A DNA stretch of 64,000 bases from Antedon mediterranea (taxonomy: Eukaryota; Echinodermata; Crinoidea; Comatulida; Antedonidae): positions 30,817,001 to 30,881,000 of the forward strand of contig NC_092673.1 of assembly GCF_964355755.1 (NCBI RefSeq). The letters run 5' to 3'. The position numbers and the translations under genes are program-made. The notes under the pieces were generated by a model. It ran no database searches, was not told the DNA's origin, and saw only the letters and a program-made list of their open reading frames with translations. Shown in pieces: positions 47,356 to 59,692 of this stretch. Within the stretch, counting starts at the first letter, position 1, and each line of letters starts with the position of its first letter.

Positions 47356-47482
47356 ACGGAGCGGACGCTGCCATTGAAAAAATATTGCGCAATAATTGGA
47401 CGCCCGCTGGCCATATTGCGCAATATCCGGGACGCCCGCTGGCCATAAAAAGGTACGCATACTGGCCAAACCTACCCAACCC
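47356..47482 (-). repeat. Right arm of the perfect 127-bp inverted repeat
   Basis: Reverse complement of 41728-41854 with no difference seen. An octamer gtgcgatg lies just outside both arms (41715 and 47489), a possible target duplication although the spacing differs by a few bases. Confidence 0.9.
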
Positions 47483-47994
47483 TGTAGGTGCGATGTGCGA
47501 TCTGTTGTTCTTTGCAGCGGATCAACATTGGTAGAGTTCATTAATTATGAGGGTGTTTAAAAATGTAATAACTATTAAAAAACGTGTCTCAACCACTGTG
47601 TAATCAAAGCGTTTATTTAGTTAAAACTTGGATCCTCCCAAAATTGATAATCGCGTATTCCGGTTACCACGTGATTGATTCACGGTTGGTTAAGTTGCAC
47701 GCTTCTTTTTTTTTCTACGTCCGGCGTGTAGTACCGTGCATGTTTATATTATTGTTACGGTTTAACAAAGGCAGTGCATACAAATAAAAATACAATAATA
47801 GACCACGGAGACTGCATGAATAGACATTGTTGTTTCAACATCCTGCCTCACTTTTGTCTGGTTATTGACTATTGTTGACCTGGGCTGAGCCTGGGTGTAA
47901 CCGTAAATCAATTTGGCCAAAAATATGGGGAAATTTGAAAATGGGGTAAAAAAATCAAAATGCGGTCTAAAACGTCGAGATAGCGGTAGCGCGG

Positions 47995-48290
47995 TAGACT
48001 ACCGCGAGTAGCGGTAGACTTGGGACCCCTGACATTGAGTTCGAGAAGCTGTTGGTCAAGCACCTTTGACCTAGCCTCTGCAGGTGCAGCAGCCTCTTCA
48101 TCCAGCAACGATTGGTATGCCGCCTTGGCCTTCGCTGCTTCTACTTGGACTTTTTTCTTTTGTATAGTTTAGGCGTGCCTTCTTCATTGCAGCGTCTGCC
48201 CGAGCCTCTGCGGCTGTCAATGCGAGCTGCGAATACACGGATGAGCGTCGTGAACTTGCTCTACTGCTTTGTTTCGAAGACATCTCCACT
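47995..48290 (-). pseudogene. Gag-like coiled-coil scrap of a BEL/Pao element
   Basis: The minus strand from about 48281 reads SSKQSSRASSRRSS, then an alanine/arginine/lysine-rich helix (AEARADAAMKKARL), and in another frame LLDEEAAAPAEARSKVLDQQ. Serine-rich plus Ala/Glu/Arg coiled coils open the gag of many Pao-type elements. It is unlikely to belong to the BEL copy at 35-41 kb because the distance and surroundings differ. Two frames, so dead. Confidence 0.5.
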
Positions 48291-48412
48291 CAGGTTCTCA
48301 TGCGATGTACAAGTAGTTGTTTTACTGTTCTGGCCTCACGGATACCGGCTGCCCGCTATCCAGACAGATAACCACACCGCAGTTCGTTCAACATAGGACA
48401 ACGCCAGCAATG

Positions 48413-51400
48413 TAGATATTAATATCGAAACACCGAACATTTATAGCATCCTACCTGATGAACTTAACAATGATCTAAACATCGATATACATCCTCGAGC
48501 TCCAAAGCGACAAACAAAACACCGAAGAGGAGGTAGAAAGAAAAAGAAAAATATACCTGTAGGTAAAAATAGCCTAAATATATGTTTTAATAATATTAAC
48601 TGCTTAAGCAAACATAGGATTTATGAAATTGAAAAGTTTATATATAGTAAGAGTATTGATATACTTGGTATTGCTGAAACACACTTAAAAGAGAGCAACG
48701 CAATCTCTATTAAAGGTTATAACTGGGTTGGGAAAGAACGTAACGGGAAGAAGGGGGGTGGTATTGGGTTATTCCTATCAGACAAAATAGTGGTTACATC
48801 TGAAAATGTTTTAAACTGTATAGATGATGATTTTGAAAGATTATGGGTAAAAGTTAGCGTAGATAAGGTACCATTATATATTTGTGTTGCATATTTCCCG
48901 GTCCAGGGAGTAAACAATGATTTGACTGACGATCTATACGCCCAACTGCTCTCTGAAATAATTAGAATTGAAGAGAAGGAAATGAATCCTCTTATTCTAC
49001 TTCTAGGTGATTTTAACGCACGGATTGGTGACTCCATATATAACGGAGACCCCGTAATAAACTCAAATGGAGAAAGGCTAATACAATTTACTAAAAACGC
49101 TAATTTAACTAACCTTAATAGTACTATTTTTTGTGAAGGTAAAATAACATGGCAAAGAAATAATCAACAAAGCACGATAGACTACATGTTATGCTCAAAA
49201 TCCTTAATAAATTATGTAAATAAACTAATTATTGATGAGCATAGACAATTTAGTTTTGGGAGTGACCATTGTGTGTTATGGTTAACACTAAATAATCTTA
49301 ACATAAGTAATCAACAGACAAGTAATCAAAATAAACCAATTTGGGATATTAAACATAACCAAGATTATTCCTGTTATCAACAAAAAGTTGAAGAAAAATT
49401 TAATGACTGGAATGTTAGTAACGAAAAAAATATCGATACTACATGGGATTTGTGGAAGGAAAAAATTATCGAGGCAGCCACTGAAGGTATCGGAATTAGA
49501 CGTGTAAATAATAAAAACAAACCGTGGTTTGACAAAGAGATAGACGATGCCATCAAAAAAAGGAAAATTGCGTCGCGAGAACACAGAACATGGGTTAAAA
49601 ATAATAAAATTACTAATAGGAACTGTACTGATAATAATAACACAAATAATACTATGAATTATGATAATGGCGTTACACTGTGGGAACACTATAAAGAGAC
49701 ACAGAAACATGTTAAGCAACTTGTTGCTCAGAAAATCACAGAAAAACGTGTTAGCAAATCTATTGAAATTGCAAACAAAGGTGGTAAATCTTGTAAAGAC
49801 TTTTGGAAAGTGCTAAAAGGCAATACAATAACAGTAAAAATATTCAATGTATTAAATCAAGAGACTCTGGTGAAAACATTGTCGAAAAAGGGAAAATGAA
49901 TGAGGTTGTAAAAGATTACTGGGAAAATCTTGGCAAAGCCAATATGAATCTTAATGATTGCGGTACTTACCTTACAAGTCGTTTTGTTAATGATATTAGA
50001 AATCAAACAAAAACATCATATGATAAAGATGTTGACGAAAATTGTTTGTATGATGTTAAGATAGATTATGATATTGTAAAAGAGGCTATACTAATGGCAA
50101 AGAATAATAAGTCACCAGGTCTAGATAATATAACAAATGAATTAATTAAGAATGGTGGCGACAAATTAATCAGATCTATATTAGACCTATTTTGACAAAT
50201 TTTAAAACTAGAACAAATACCAAGCGAGTGGAATATTAGTGTAATTGTTCCTATTTACAAAAAAAGGGGATCGCAGTGATCTCAATAATTATCGAGGGAT
50301 ATCGTTAACCTCTTGTATATCCAAAATTTTTAATAGGATAGTTGCCAAAAATATCTCTCTCTATCTTGAAGACAATGCTATTCTTTCGGAAGTCCAGGGA
50401 GGCTTTCGACCTTCGTATAGATGCGAAGATCATATCTTTGTTTTAAAGAGTATAGCAACTTGTCGCTTACAACAGGGTAAGCATACATACATGGCCTTCT
50501 TGGACTTCCGAAAAGCATTTGATAGTGTATGGAGAGACGGCTTAATGAAATCAATTTGGAATACAGGAATAAGAGGAAAGGTATGGAGGATGATTGATAA
50601 GCTTTATGCTAATGTTAAAGGTAAAGTCTCCTCTGGTATAATTGATACAGATATTTTTGATATTGATCAAGGAGTAAAGCAAGGGTGCGTTTTATCACCT
50701 GTTTTATTTAGCATCTACATAAATGAGTTTACCAAAATGTTAAGATCCAAGGATATAGGTATTAGAATAAATGATACATGGATGGGTAGCCTTTTTTGGG
50801 CTGATGATATTGTATTATTAGCTAACAATGAACTGGAAATGAAAAGAATGTTAGACCTTGCAGGAAATTTTGCTAAGGAATGGAAATTATGCTTTAATTT
50901 TGAAAAGTCAAATATACTGATAACTGGTAAACGTGTTGATAAAGTAAGACAATGGAAATTAGGTAATGGCTTTATATCTGAAACTGAATCATATAAATAT
51001 CTCGGTGTACATATTTCTCGTAAATTAAATGACCATATACAAATTGAGAATGTTATAAAAAAAGGTCAAAGATTAATAGCGTACGTTAAATCAATTATCA
51101 GTAGCTTTGATAACTTTAACAGAGTATATTATGGGGATATTCTGTGGAGATCGATAGTTCTCCCATCTATCAACTATGGTTGTTCAGTATGGTGCTCTTT
51201 AAGTAGAATAGATATAGATAAACTAGAGCGTCTCCAGCTCCAAATGGCACGTTATATCTTAAAAGCACCTCGAAATACACCTTGTGCCGCCTTATATGGA
51301 GAGCTTGGTTGGTCTCCAATTAACGAGATTCATAACGCTCTTCGTATGAAATACTTCCATAGAATTATAAAGATGGAAAACTATCGATGGCCAAAAATTA

Positions 51401-52090
51401 TGTTTATTGGAATGCTACAACTTAATTGTGAATTTAAAGACTTAAGGTATAAGTTTCTATCTTGTATAAACGATATTCTCTTGAAGTGTAATTGTGAATC
51501 CAAAAATATTTTCACCACTCTCTCAAATTATAAAGAAGTCTACTTTCCAATTTCTGAAATCTTAAGAAAACTTAACTATATAATGATAGATGAATGGAGA
51601 ATTGAATTACAAAATAAATCAAGTCTCCACATCTATGAAACATTAAAATCAAAACCTGGACTTGAAAATTACTTAATTGATAAAACTAATTTTGAAGGTG
51701 CTGCATTAAAATTTAAAGCTCGTTCAAATACTCTACCTTTGAATGATAGAACTGCAAATTGGAATATTGATAATAATAAAAAATGTAAATTGTGCGGTAC
51801 AAATTCGGACGATCGACATCCATCATTTCATCCTTAATTGTCCAGCTTTAAATAATATACGTAATCAGGAATTATTTAATTTATATGTGGATATGTATAG
51901 AAATGGCAGCAAAGATATGTTTGATACTTTTTATACTTCTCCTGAAAATGACAAACTTAAATATATTTTGGGATACTCAGATAATTTAATTGATGAAGAG
52001 TGTGAAAATATTTTGGATAGTTTTTGTAAAAGATACCTAAAACAAGCATGGCAATTTCGAAATGATTCACTGAATTCCATGACTCAATAA
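48413..52090 (+). pseudogene. LINE ORF2: endonuclease, reverse transcriptase, CCHC finger; four breaks
   Basis: Leader with GGRKKKK, then CFNNINCLSKH, IAETHLKES, LLGDFNARIG and GSDHCVLW (endonuclease, 48560-49280). There is a frameshift near 49860, a stop at 50193 (probable Trp), and a frameshift near 50260. Reverse transcriptase: NNYRGISLTS, LDFRKAFDSVWR, GVKQGCVLSPVLF and FWADDIVLLA (both aspartates kept, tyrosine replaced by tryptophan). The C-terminal finger KCKLCG and then HFILNCPAL is split by a frameshift near 51820, ending at the stop at 52088-52090. Each enzyme domain looks intact, so the copy is young but dead. Confidence 0.85.
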
Positions 52091-52134
52091 CTATGTTATC
52101 TACATTGCTACATTAAGTAAATTGAAAAAAAAGT

Positions 52135-52302
52135 GGGGGGGGGGGGAGGAGTTGGGGGTTTTTCGTAATAAGCTGTGTTTATCAGCTGATTTTATTTTAT
52201 TTTATACACTTTTACTATATCTTGTTTTGTATTCATTGTGTAAAGTAATGATCTAGGCCCTACTGTATATATCGATGTAAATTGGGGGGGGGGGGGGGGG
52301 GG
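52135..52302 (+). repeat. Two G-runs (12 and 19 bases) in the LINE 3' UTR
   Basis: G12 at 52135-52146 and G19 at 52284-52302, about 140 bases apart, both on the sense strand of the LINE. Confidence 0.95.
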
Positions 52303-52440
52303 TAGGATAGGGGTTGATAGTTGCTTTTGCCTTTTTTTACTTTTCTGTTAATTGTTATATTTTATATTGTGAAGGATGCACCTTTGTGCTAAGTGTGCCA
52401 CCGATCTAAAGGTGTAATTCCAAATAAATAAATAAATAAA

Positions 52441-53061
52441 GTGGGAAAGCCACTTCGCGTTTTGACCGTTAAATCGTGTAAAATCGACTTACTTCCGCAT
52501 TGACGATTTTGAAGCGCCACCTATCGTTGAAAACTGAAACCACGATTTTTCGTCGCCTAGCAAATAAGTGCTGTTTTATTTTAAGCTCTCATAAATATTT
52601 AAGACCCGCCCAACATTACCTATTATGGTAAAAGCATTTCCTAATAAGTATTATTGAATAACCAATCGGTTTCCTTCAAAGAAACCGAAGCTAATACAAT
52701 ACATTCGGCGACTGAAGTCGGGACTCGTGAAATTTATAAATGTGGTACGATTTGACTACTGTTTTGTTGTCCATTTTCTGAATAGTCGGAGGTGCATCCC
52801 AACAAATTAAAACAATTATAATCAATTGTTTTATCAAGAATAATATTAGTTTAATCGAGTATGATATATTTCTATCCTGTTCAAAATTTGTTGGTGTATT
52901 CTCAGGCCTCGAAAGGTAGGTACATTTTCTAGCTGTGAGCGTGGTTTCGGCAACGCGAGACACGTGTGTCAGTATAGGCGATAGCGAGACGTGTGTTGTA
53001 CTGTGTTGATGCTGATCCGATAGTCGTTAATGTTGTACTGATTACGAGTATCATTGGTCCT
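52441..53061. other. Unassigned stretch
   Basis: No gene. A 21-base word gaatagtcggaggtgcatcc-c at 52780 recurs with one change at 58940, so part of this is a dispersed repeat. Confidence 0.35.
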
Positions 53062-53344
53062 GGCCGGTGTAAGATTGAATTGTGTCCAGCATTCAAAAGT
53101 GTCCGGGTGGACACTTTTCAGCATTGGATAGTGTCCAGTTGCATGTTTCAACGGGTTCGTGGGCGTTTTTCAACAATTTAATGCTGTCCGGCCCGTTTAA
53201 TAATGTCTGACCCATGGATTGAAATGCGTCCACTATTAAATACTGTATCATACGTTTTATGATAGGTGGTTGTTTTTATCACGCCTGCACTTGTCTTGTC
53301 TTCTTTTAATAACCAATAATACTTAATGATGCCAAACAATTTTT

Positions 53345-54830
53345 TTTTTCTAATTAAAGATCGCTTTGCCTAAACACCTCCAATTAGGGACCATTATATT
53401 ATATGGTATGTGAAAAGACAAGAAGAATAAATAATTGTTAAGTATGTGACAAAAACAAGTAAATGAAGTGTTCCTCTTCCAATTAAAAATCACTTTACCT
53501 AAAACACCTCCAATTAGCGACCATTATATTATTTAGTATTAATAAACCAAGAAGAATATATAGTTTTTAATTATGTGACAAAAAACAAGTAATTGTACTG
53601 GACCTCTTTCAATAAAGGACCACTTTACTTAAAACACCTCCAATTAACGACCATTTTATTAATTGGTATGAGTAAAGACAATAATAATTAATAGTTTTAA
53701 TTATGTGACAAAATTAAGTAACTGTACTGACTGGTCCGCTTCCAATTAAAGATCACTTTACTTTAAGACACCTCAAATTAATGACCATTTTTATTAATTG
53801 GTATGAGTAAAGGCAAGATTAATTAATAGTTTAATTATGTGACAAAATTAAGTAAATGTACTGGTCCGCTTCCAATTAAAGGTCACTTTACTTTAAGACA
53901 CCTCTAATTAGCGACCATTTTTATTAATTGGTAGAAGTAAATACAAGAAGAATACATAGTTTTAATTATGATAGTGACAAAATTAAGTAACTGTACTAGT
54001 CCTCTTCCAGTTATAGATCACTTTACTTAAAGAAACCTCCAATTAGCGACCATTATATTATTTAGTATTAATAAAGCAAGAAGAATATATAGTTATTAAT
54101 TATGTGACAAAAACAAGTAATTGTACTGGCCCTCTTTCAATAAAGGACCACTTTACTTAAAACACCTCCAATTAGCGACCATTTTATTAATTGGTATGAA
54201 TAAAGACAATAATAATTAATAGTTTTAATTATGTGACAAAATTAAGTAACTGTACTGACTGGTCCGCTTCCAATTAAAGATCACTTTACTTTAAGACACC
54301 TCTAATTAGTGACCATTTTTATCAATTGGTATGAGTAAAGGCAAGAATAATTAATAGTTTAATTATGTGACAAAATTAAGTAAATGTACTGGTCCGCTTC
54401 CAATTAAAGGTCACTTTACTTTAAGACACCTCTAATTAGCGACCGTTATATTATTTTGTATGAATAAAGACAAGAAGAAGAAATAGTTTATAATCATGTG
54501 ATAAAAAACAAGTAATTGTACTGGTCCTCTTCCAATTAAAGATCACTTCAATTTAAACACTTCCATTTAGCGACCGTTTTATTATTTTGTATGAGTACAG
54601 ACAAGAGGAATAAATAGTTTATAATCATGTGATAAAAAACAAGTAATTGTACTGGTCCTCTTCCAATTAAAGATCACTTTACTTTAATACACTTCCAATT
54701 AGCGACCGTTTTATTATTTTGTACGAGCACAGACAAGAGGAATAAATAGTTTATAATCATGTGATTAAAAACAAGTAATTGTACTGGTCCTCTTCCAATT
54801 AAAGATCACTTTACTGTAAGAATAACAAAT
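53345..54830 (+). repeat. Satellite, about 12 copies of a 120-135-bp unit
   Basis: Each unit has ttccaattaaagatcacttt, then cacctccaattagcgaccatt, then aattatgtgacaaa and caagtaattgtactgg. Units fall at about 53347, 53477, 53608, 53741, 53869, 54006, 54148, 54279, 54400, 54528, 54660 and 54792. Alternating unit types suggest a two-to-four-unit higher-order repeat (for example 53477-53870 against 54006-54400). Confidence 0.9.
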
Positions 54831-54884
54831 AATAATAACAGGATTTTTATAGCACACATACCACAGAGTGCTCAAGGCGCATTA
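54819..54884 (-). repeat. Short repeat with (TTA)n tail, second copy
   Basis: The minus strand matches 39511-39575 (atgcgccttgagcactctg, tatgtgtgctataaaaatcc, then TTATTA units). It follows directly on the satellite. Confidence 0.75.
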
Positions 54885-55369
54885 AAAAAAAAAATAATAA
54901 AAACAAATCATACAACTCTCCCGGTCCCGAGAGCCGCTGTTTTGAGGTTGACCTGACAATTGTGGCAATTACCAATTGGGACATTACCCTTGTTGGACAT
55001 CTGGTAAAAATAAATACTGATTATGCTGCCACTTTAGTACACAAAACGATAAATAAAAAAAAATAATACAACTTGTAGCATTCCATTTAAACACAGTAGG
55101 CCCTGTTCAAAACTGCTAGTGTAGAAAAGTCAAATCCACCCATATAATAAAACCTAGAACTAGCTAATGATGTAGAAACACCAACAGCTTATTTATCAAA
55201 TAAAAATCAACATTATACTCATGTACAACTCAACAGGTAATGTAGTAACGAAAATTGCCTCACAGCTAATGTAGTTAATATCGCCAGCTAATAAAATATT
55301 ATATATTTTACAAACCTAAATGTCTAAATCATGTGCAAATGTATTTCTCTACTTGCCGTCAGTCTATCC

Positions 55370-55680
55370 ACCTCTCGTAAGTGATCGGCTTTCAAAACTT
55401 AGCACTCTGATCGTAAGCAACCACCCTTGTTAGCGACCACCTTTAATATTTAAAAGGGACTACCTCTGTTAAAGGACCGCTTCTCACAATGGACAACCTC
55501 CTGAAGGGGTAACCACCTCTCATAACGGACTGCTTTCATAAACTACCACCGCTCGTAGACGACCACTTCTTTTACCGACTACACCTCCCGTAAGTGACCA
55601 CCTCAATAGAGGTGGTAATTTGCGAAAGGTGGTCGTTACGGAATTATGAGAAGTGGTCCCTTAGGAGAGGTGGACGTTTT
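55370..55680. repeat. Short-period array of CGACCACCTC words
   Basis: About ten units of 25-35 bases built on gaccaccTC-x-taa, on one strand to about 55605 and then on the other (gaggtggtaatttgcgaaag, ggtggtcgtt). The array therefore turns over in the middle and can fold. The satellite at 53345 shares cacctccaattagcgacc. Confidence 0.8.
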
Positions 55681-56039
55681 TTTTAGAGATTATTCGAAAA
55701 ATACAAAAAACCGAAATACCCTTGAGTGAACGAATAATTATGATAATTATGATTTTGCCATATAAAATATAAAAAAATAAATATTTTTTGGTAATATGCA
55801 TCAACAATATTTTTCAAATGTATTTTAGATAAATAAATAAATAATGTAAAATCTCGAAACAAAAAAATATTGTGACTAACCAATTCAATGTTTTATTAAA
55901 TAAAACCAAAAATCAGGCATCTGTGAAAAAAAATATAATGAAAAAGAACTCACTTTAACAATGACGAACTTACTTGTTTCAAAGCACTTTTGTTATCAGT
56001 TAATATTATTAAATTAGTAACAGTATTATGAATATTACA

Positions 56040-56250
56040 AAATAATATTTTGAGAACTGAAAAATATTTTGAGGGAACAAATATATTTAGGGAGAACAAA
56101 ATAAGATTTCAAGAACTGAACAATATAAAAAATGAATTACTACTTCGAGACAAGGAATGATCGAGAGAACGAAATAATTTCGAGGGAAATTATTTCGTTC
56201 TCTCGCGAATTAGTAATTCGAATTCCAATGAAATAATATTTCGAGAGAAC
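56040..56250. repeat. Palindromic array with a perfect 19-bp stem
   Basis: cgagagaacgaaataattt (56162-56180) and its reverse complement (56187-56205) flank cgaggg. Diverged units of the same word (tttcgagagaacgaaa, ttttgagggaacaaat) lie on both sides. Confidence 0.9.
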
Positions 56251-57340
56251 GAAAATAGGTAGGCCCTATGCCTATATGATTTAGTGATATTCATTCCCTA
56301 GAAATAATAATACAGTACCGGTAGGCTATATATTTTTTCAAGTTGTCAGATTTACTTCAAATTGACAACAGGTTGTATATACTCAATCAAAAACAAACAA
56401 TTTAATTTGATTAGACTATATGTCTCCAGATATAATAATAGTAATATTTATTTCAATCGACTTGATATTTTGCGATTCAAGTTGGTATTCTAAGGAATTA
56501 TAATTACCCTAACGGGAGTTGGTGACCTTCCAGTGCCCTAGTTTTTACGGGGTTAATATGATGTCGATGTCCCTACTTTTTTATCGATGAAAGCTGCCCG
56601 GGTGGTTGCAGCCATTTTCAACAGCTGGTATTACACTATTCAATGCTGAAAATTGTCCAGTGGACACTTTCAAACACCGGACACATTTAAATCTTACACC
56701 GGCCTAGCCTGACGGTGATCTGATCCCCGCAAAAAAAAAACTTTTTTTCAATCAGTATTAATATTATTATTTTATTTTTCATTTATTATTTGATTTATTA
56801 GGCTCAATAGATGCCTAGCAGGCTACTAGTAGGCCTAGTAGGCCTAGCCCTAGATTATATAAATAATAATACATAATAGTAAATACTGTAATTTAATTAA
56901 TAAAATACAGCTTCCATTTGCTTTACTTTTATGTCATCATATAATATTATATTATAATTATATATACAACCAGACATTAACGTTTTTTTAAAATAATGTT
57001 TATTATTTTTTCTGACACTTTCAGGAATCGTTGATGATGCAGAGTTCTTTGTCTTTGTGACTTCAAACGGAGAGTGAAGTGGATAAAAAGATGACACCGG
57101 TACCTATCGACATTGTCATACCCAAACTATAATTTAATTATTTAAAACAACATGTTGAATTACAAATATATATTTATGTTGCAGAGGATTTAGATGAATT
57201 ACAATACAAATATTTATGTTGAATGCAAACCTACTACACTATACTCTGTAAATTATGTTATTGTCATGTGGTAGACCTTAAAAATTGAATATTTATTGTA
57301 TTTTAGGCCTATTTTATATTTTATTAATACTGTATTAGTT

Positions 57341-58412
57341 GGGTGTCACGAAAGCTCAGACCACGAAAGCTCAGACCCCCTAAGACCTAAGATCACGAAA
57401 GCTAAGACCCAACACCTAAGATTACAAATACTAAGATATACTACAGCTTAAAAACAATACTTGTTTATCCATACATAATTTTAAACACAGTAGGTTTCAT
57501 TTATTACCATAAATATAATTTAATACTACCGCAAAACATAGATAAACTCACATTATTTTCGCCCGTTGAGTAAATGTATATTTTTTCTTTACAACAAACA
57601 AACTTGACGGGTTGTTTGTTGGTATATATTTACTCCATTGTGTTGCTTCAGAGGATGTTTTTCTTACGCACCTGCCTTTCTTGTATTTTGACTCCAAATT
57701 TGTTGACTAACTTTATCCTGAACACCACACTTTAAAATTAGGACTTATAAGTACTTTCAGAAGGAGAAACACATAACAAATAAATAAATCCTTTAAATTG
57801 ATGATTTTACAGGCGTGTTTCTTTGTATACTGTAATGTAACTCCTCGCGAGCTCCCCGCTCAATGTTTTTGTTTCTATGGAGCGCCAAAAGAGCAACAAT
57901 AATAGTACAAGTATAAAAACAGAAAGAAAACGAAACAAAAAAACTTTTAAGTTAAAATTTATTTGCCAGTATTTATTTCTTCGTACTTGCATGATTATAC
58001 TATTATCATTACAATTTTAATTTTACATTGTTCCATCCACACTGTAGATGGACTCCACAGAGTTTTCAGCCCTCTATATAATTTTTGCTCTTTTGACGTT
58101 CCATAGAAACAAAAACATTGAACATGGCCCATGGGGTAGGCCTACTGTACTGTGTGTAGGCTAGTCATTTTGTGTGCGAGAAAAACGTCTGTAAAATCAT
58201 CAATTTAAAAATGTATTTGTTACTTTTTATGTGATTCTTTTTCATGAAAGTGCCAATTCTAAGGTGTGGTATTCAGAATAAATGTTGGGAGTTAAAATCA
58301 AGGCAGGTGCGAAAGATAAATATTTGTAATCTTAGGTGTTGGGTCTTAGCTTTCGTGATCTTAGGTCTTAGGGGGTCTGAGCTTTCGTGGTCTGAGCTTT
58401 CGTGACACCCTG
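57341..58412. mobile_element. 1.07-kb foldback element
   Basis: The ends gggtgtcacgaaagctcaga and its complement continue as inverted arms for some 450 bp each, so nearly the whole element folds on itself. Each arm opens with three copies of cacgaaagct-c/a-agac. It is flanked by tagtt (57336-57340 and 58413-58417), a probable 5-bp target duplication. No coding capacity. The right end has two extra bases (tg), giving a hAT-like CAGGGTGTC end, but the duplication length does not fit hAT. Confidence 0.8.
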
Positions 58413-58417
58413 TAGTT

Positions 58418-59508
58418 TAATATTACTATTATTATAATTTCTATTATACAGTACTAGTTTGTACATGTTTTTACCCCAAAAAAATGAATAAATAATTTGT
58501 TATTCAATCTAATTGCTTGTTTGTTCATCAATAACAAAACAATTGTAAGCAAGTATATAACAGTTCTTGTTAGCCGCTTATTTCAGGTCATATTATTAAT
58601 ATTAGCTAGGCCCGACGCGCCCGATCACAACGTCACTAAGTGACTTTCCACCCCTGGAACAATCGGTCGCTAATAGGGCTAGGCCTCGGACTCGTATAAA
58701 AGCTATTATAATAGTTATGATAAATATTCCTCAACTAAAATGTATACTGTGATAAATAAACAAGTAATAATATACGTTGTATTGGAATGTATTTATTTAT
58801 ATGAATTCTTATACGCGGACAATTATAAACATCGCGTATATCGTTCGATATAAATAAATTCATAAACACGATGACGATGTGTTTACAAAATGGCGGTTTC
58901 GCTAGTTTTCGATGGAACAAATAGTGGTACCTTTAGTTTGAATAGTCGGAGCTGCATCCCAACCACCGAATTTTGTATCTTAATATCGTATTCTGTAGAT
59001 TATTAATTTTTCTAACAGGGATTTTAAATTCAGGACTGTTCAATTTTTCTAAATATTTTATTTTAATGATTTTCTAGGGTACAATTTCGAAAAAAAGACA
59101 TTGGTTGATTTTGCCGTTAAATTACAGATTATCGTTTTGTTCAAATACATTTAATTTTACATGACAATATATTAAAACCATTTATGAATTTATTTCACTA
59201 ACAATATTTTTCCGATAATCAGCTAAATTTACAAATATTGTGTTTTTCCAACACCCTAAAATTTAGCAATTTTGAACTAAATTAGAAAAGTAGGGCGCCC
59301 TCTCCGAGTCGAAATTTGACACGATTTGTCGACTGGCTGTCCCACTGACCGGTTACAATACAACACGAACACAGCACTTTGGATCCGTACAATTTAATAT
59401 GTAAAGTGGTTATATGGTAACTGAAACAATAACAATAACAATAATAATAATAGAGCACGGGAGCCAAGCCCATCGGGCACACAATACGCAAATCATCCCG
59501 GCTATGTG
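58418..59508. other. Unassigned stretch
   Basis: AT-rich; includes the dispersed word at 58940 and no supported gene. Confidence 0.35.
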
Positions 59509-59520
59509 AAGTGTTACCTA

Positions 59521-59692
59521 GTCTGGGTTCCAGACGGAGTTTTGTCTTAATATTAGTAAAAAGATAAATATTTTGGCACATATGGCGTTTCATACGTATA
59601 CTACTTGATTTTGTATTTTCAGACAAAAATCGCGGTCGAAATAAAAACAAATAAATAATAAAAAAAAGATAATACAGACTTGGGGCAAGTCT
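59521..59692 (+). mobile_element. 172-bp element with hairpin at each end, copy 1
   Basis: It begins with gtctgg-gtt-ccagac (6-bp stem) and ends with agactt-ggggc-aagtct (6-bp stem). It is flanked by a perfect 12-base direct repeat aagtgttaccta (59509-59520 and 59693-59704). The interior is AT-rich without a gene. Copy 2 is at 61865. Confidence 0.8.

Larger units (their letters stand above)
48405..52440 (+). mobile_element. LINE of a second clade (C-terminal zinc finger)
   Basis: It holds ORF2 from a basic leader through endonuclease, reverse transcriptase and a terminal CCHC finger, then a 350-base 3' UTR with two long G-runs and an end of four AAAT units (52423-52440). It is clearly different from the CR1-group copies: FWADD catalytic box and a C-terminal finger. 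Clade not assigned; I-group or Nimb-like is a guess. The ORF1 part is missing. Confidence 0.85.
53062..56704. mobile_element. 3.6-kb stretch bounded by 73-bp inverted repeats, filled with tandem repeats
   Basis: 53062-53134 and 56633-56704 are inverted copies (ggccggtgtaagatt, gtgtcc and tggacac, cagcattg-atagtgt). Inside lie a 130-bp satellite, a short-period array and a palindromic array. There is no transposase. No target duplication was identified, so the unit could be a transposon or two independent copies of a short repeat. Confidence 0.55.

Noticed and set aside
53345-54830. CRISPR-like array
   Set aside because: Units are continuous satellite copies without unique spacers, in eukaryotic DNA.
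59282-59650. 122-codon minus-strand frame sharing about 30 residues with 61755-61985
   Set aside because: The shared residues are the hairpin-ended element read on the minus strand; frames differ on either side.
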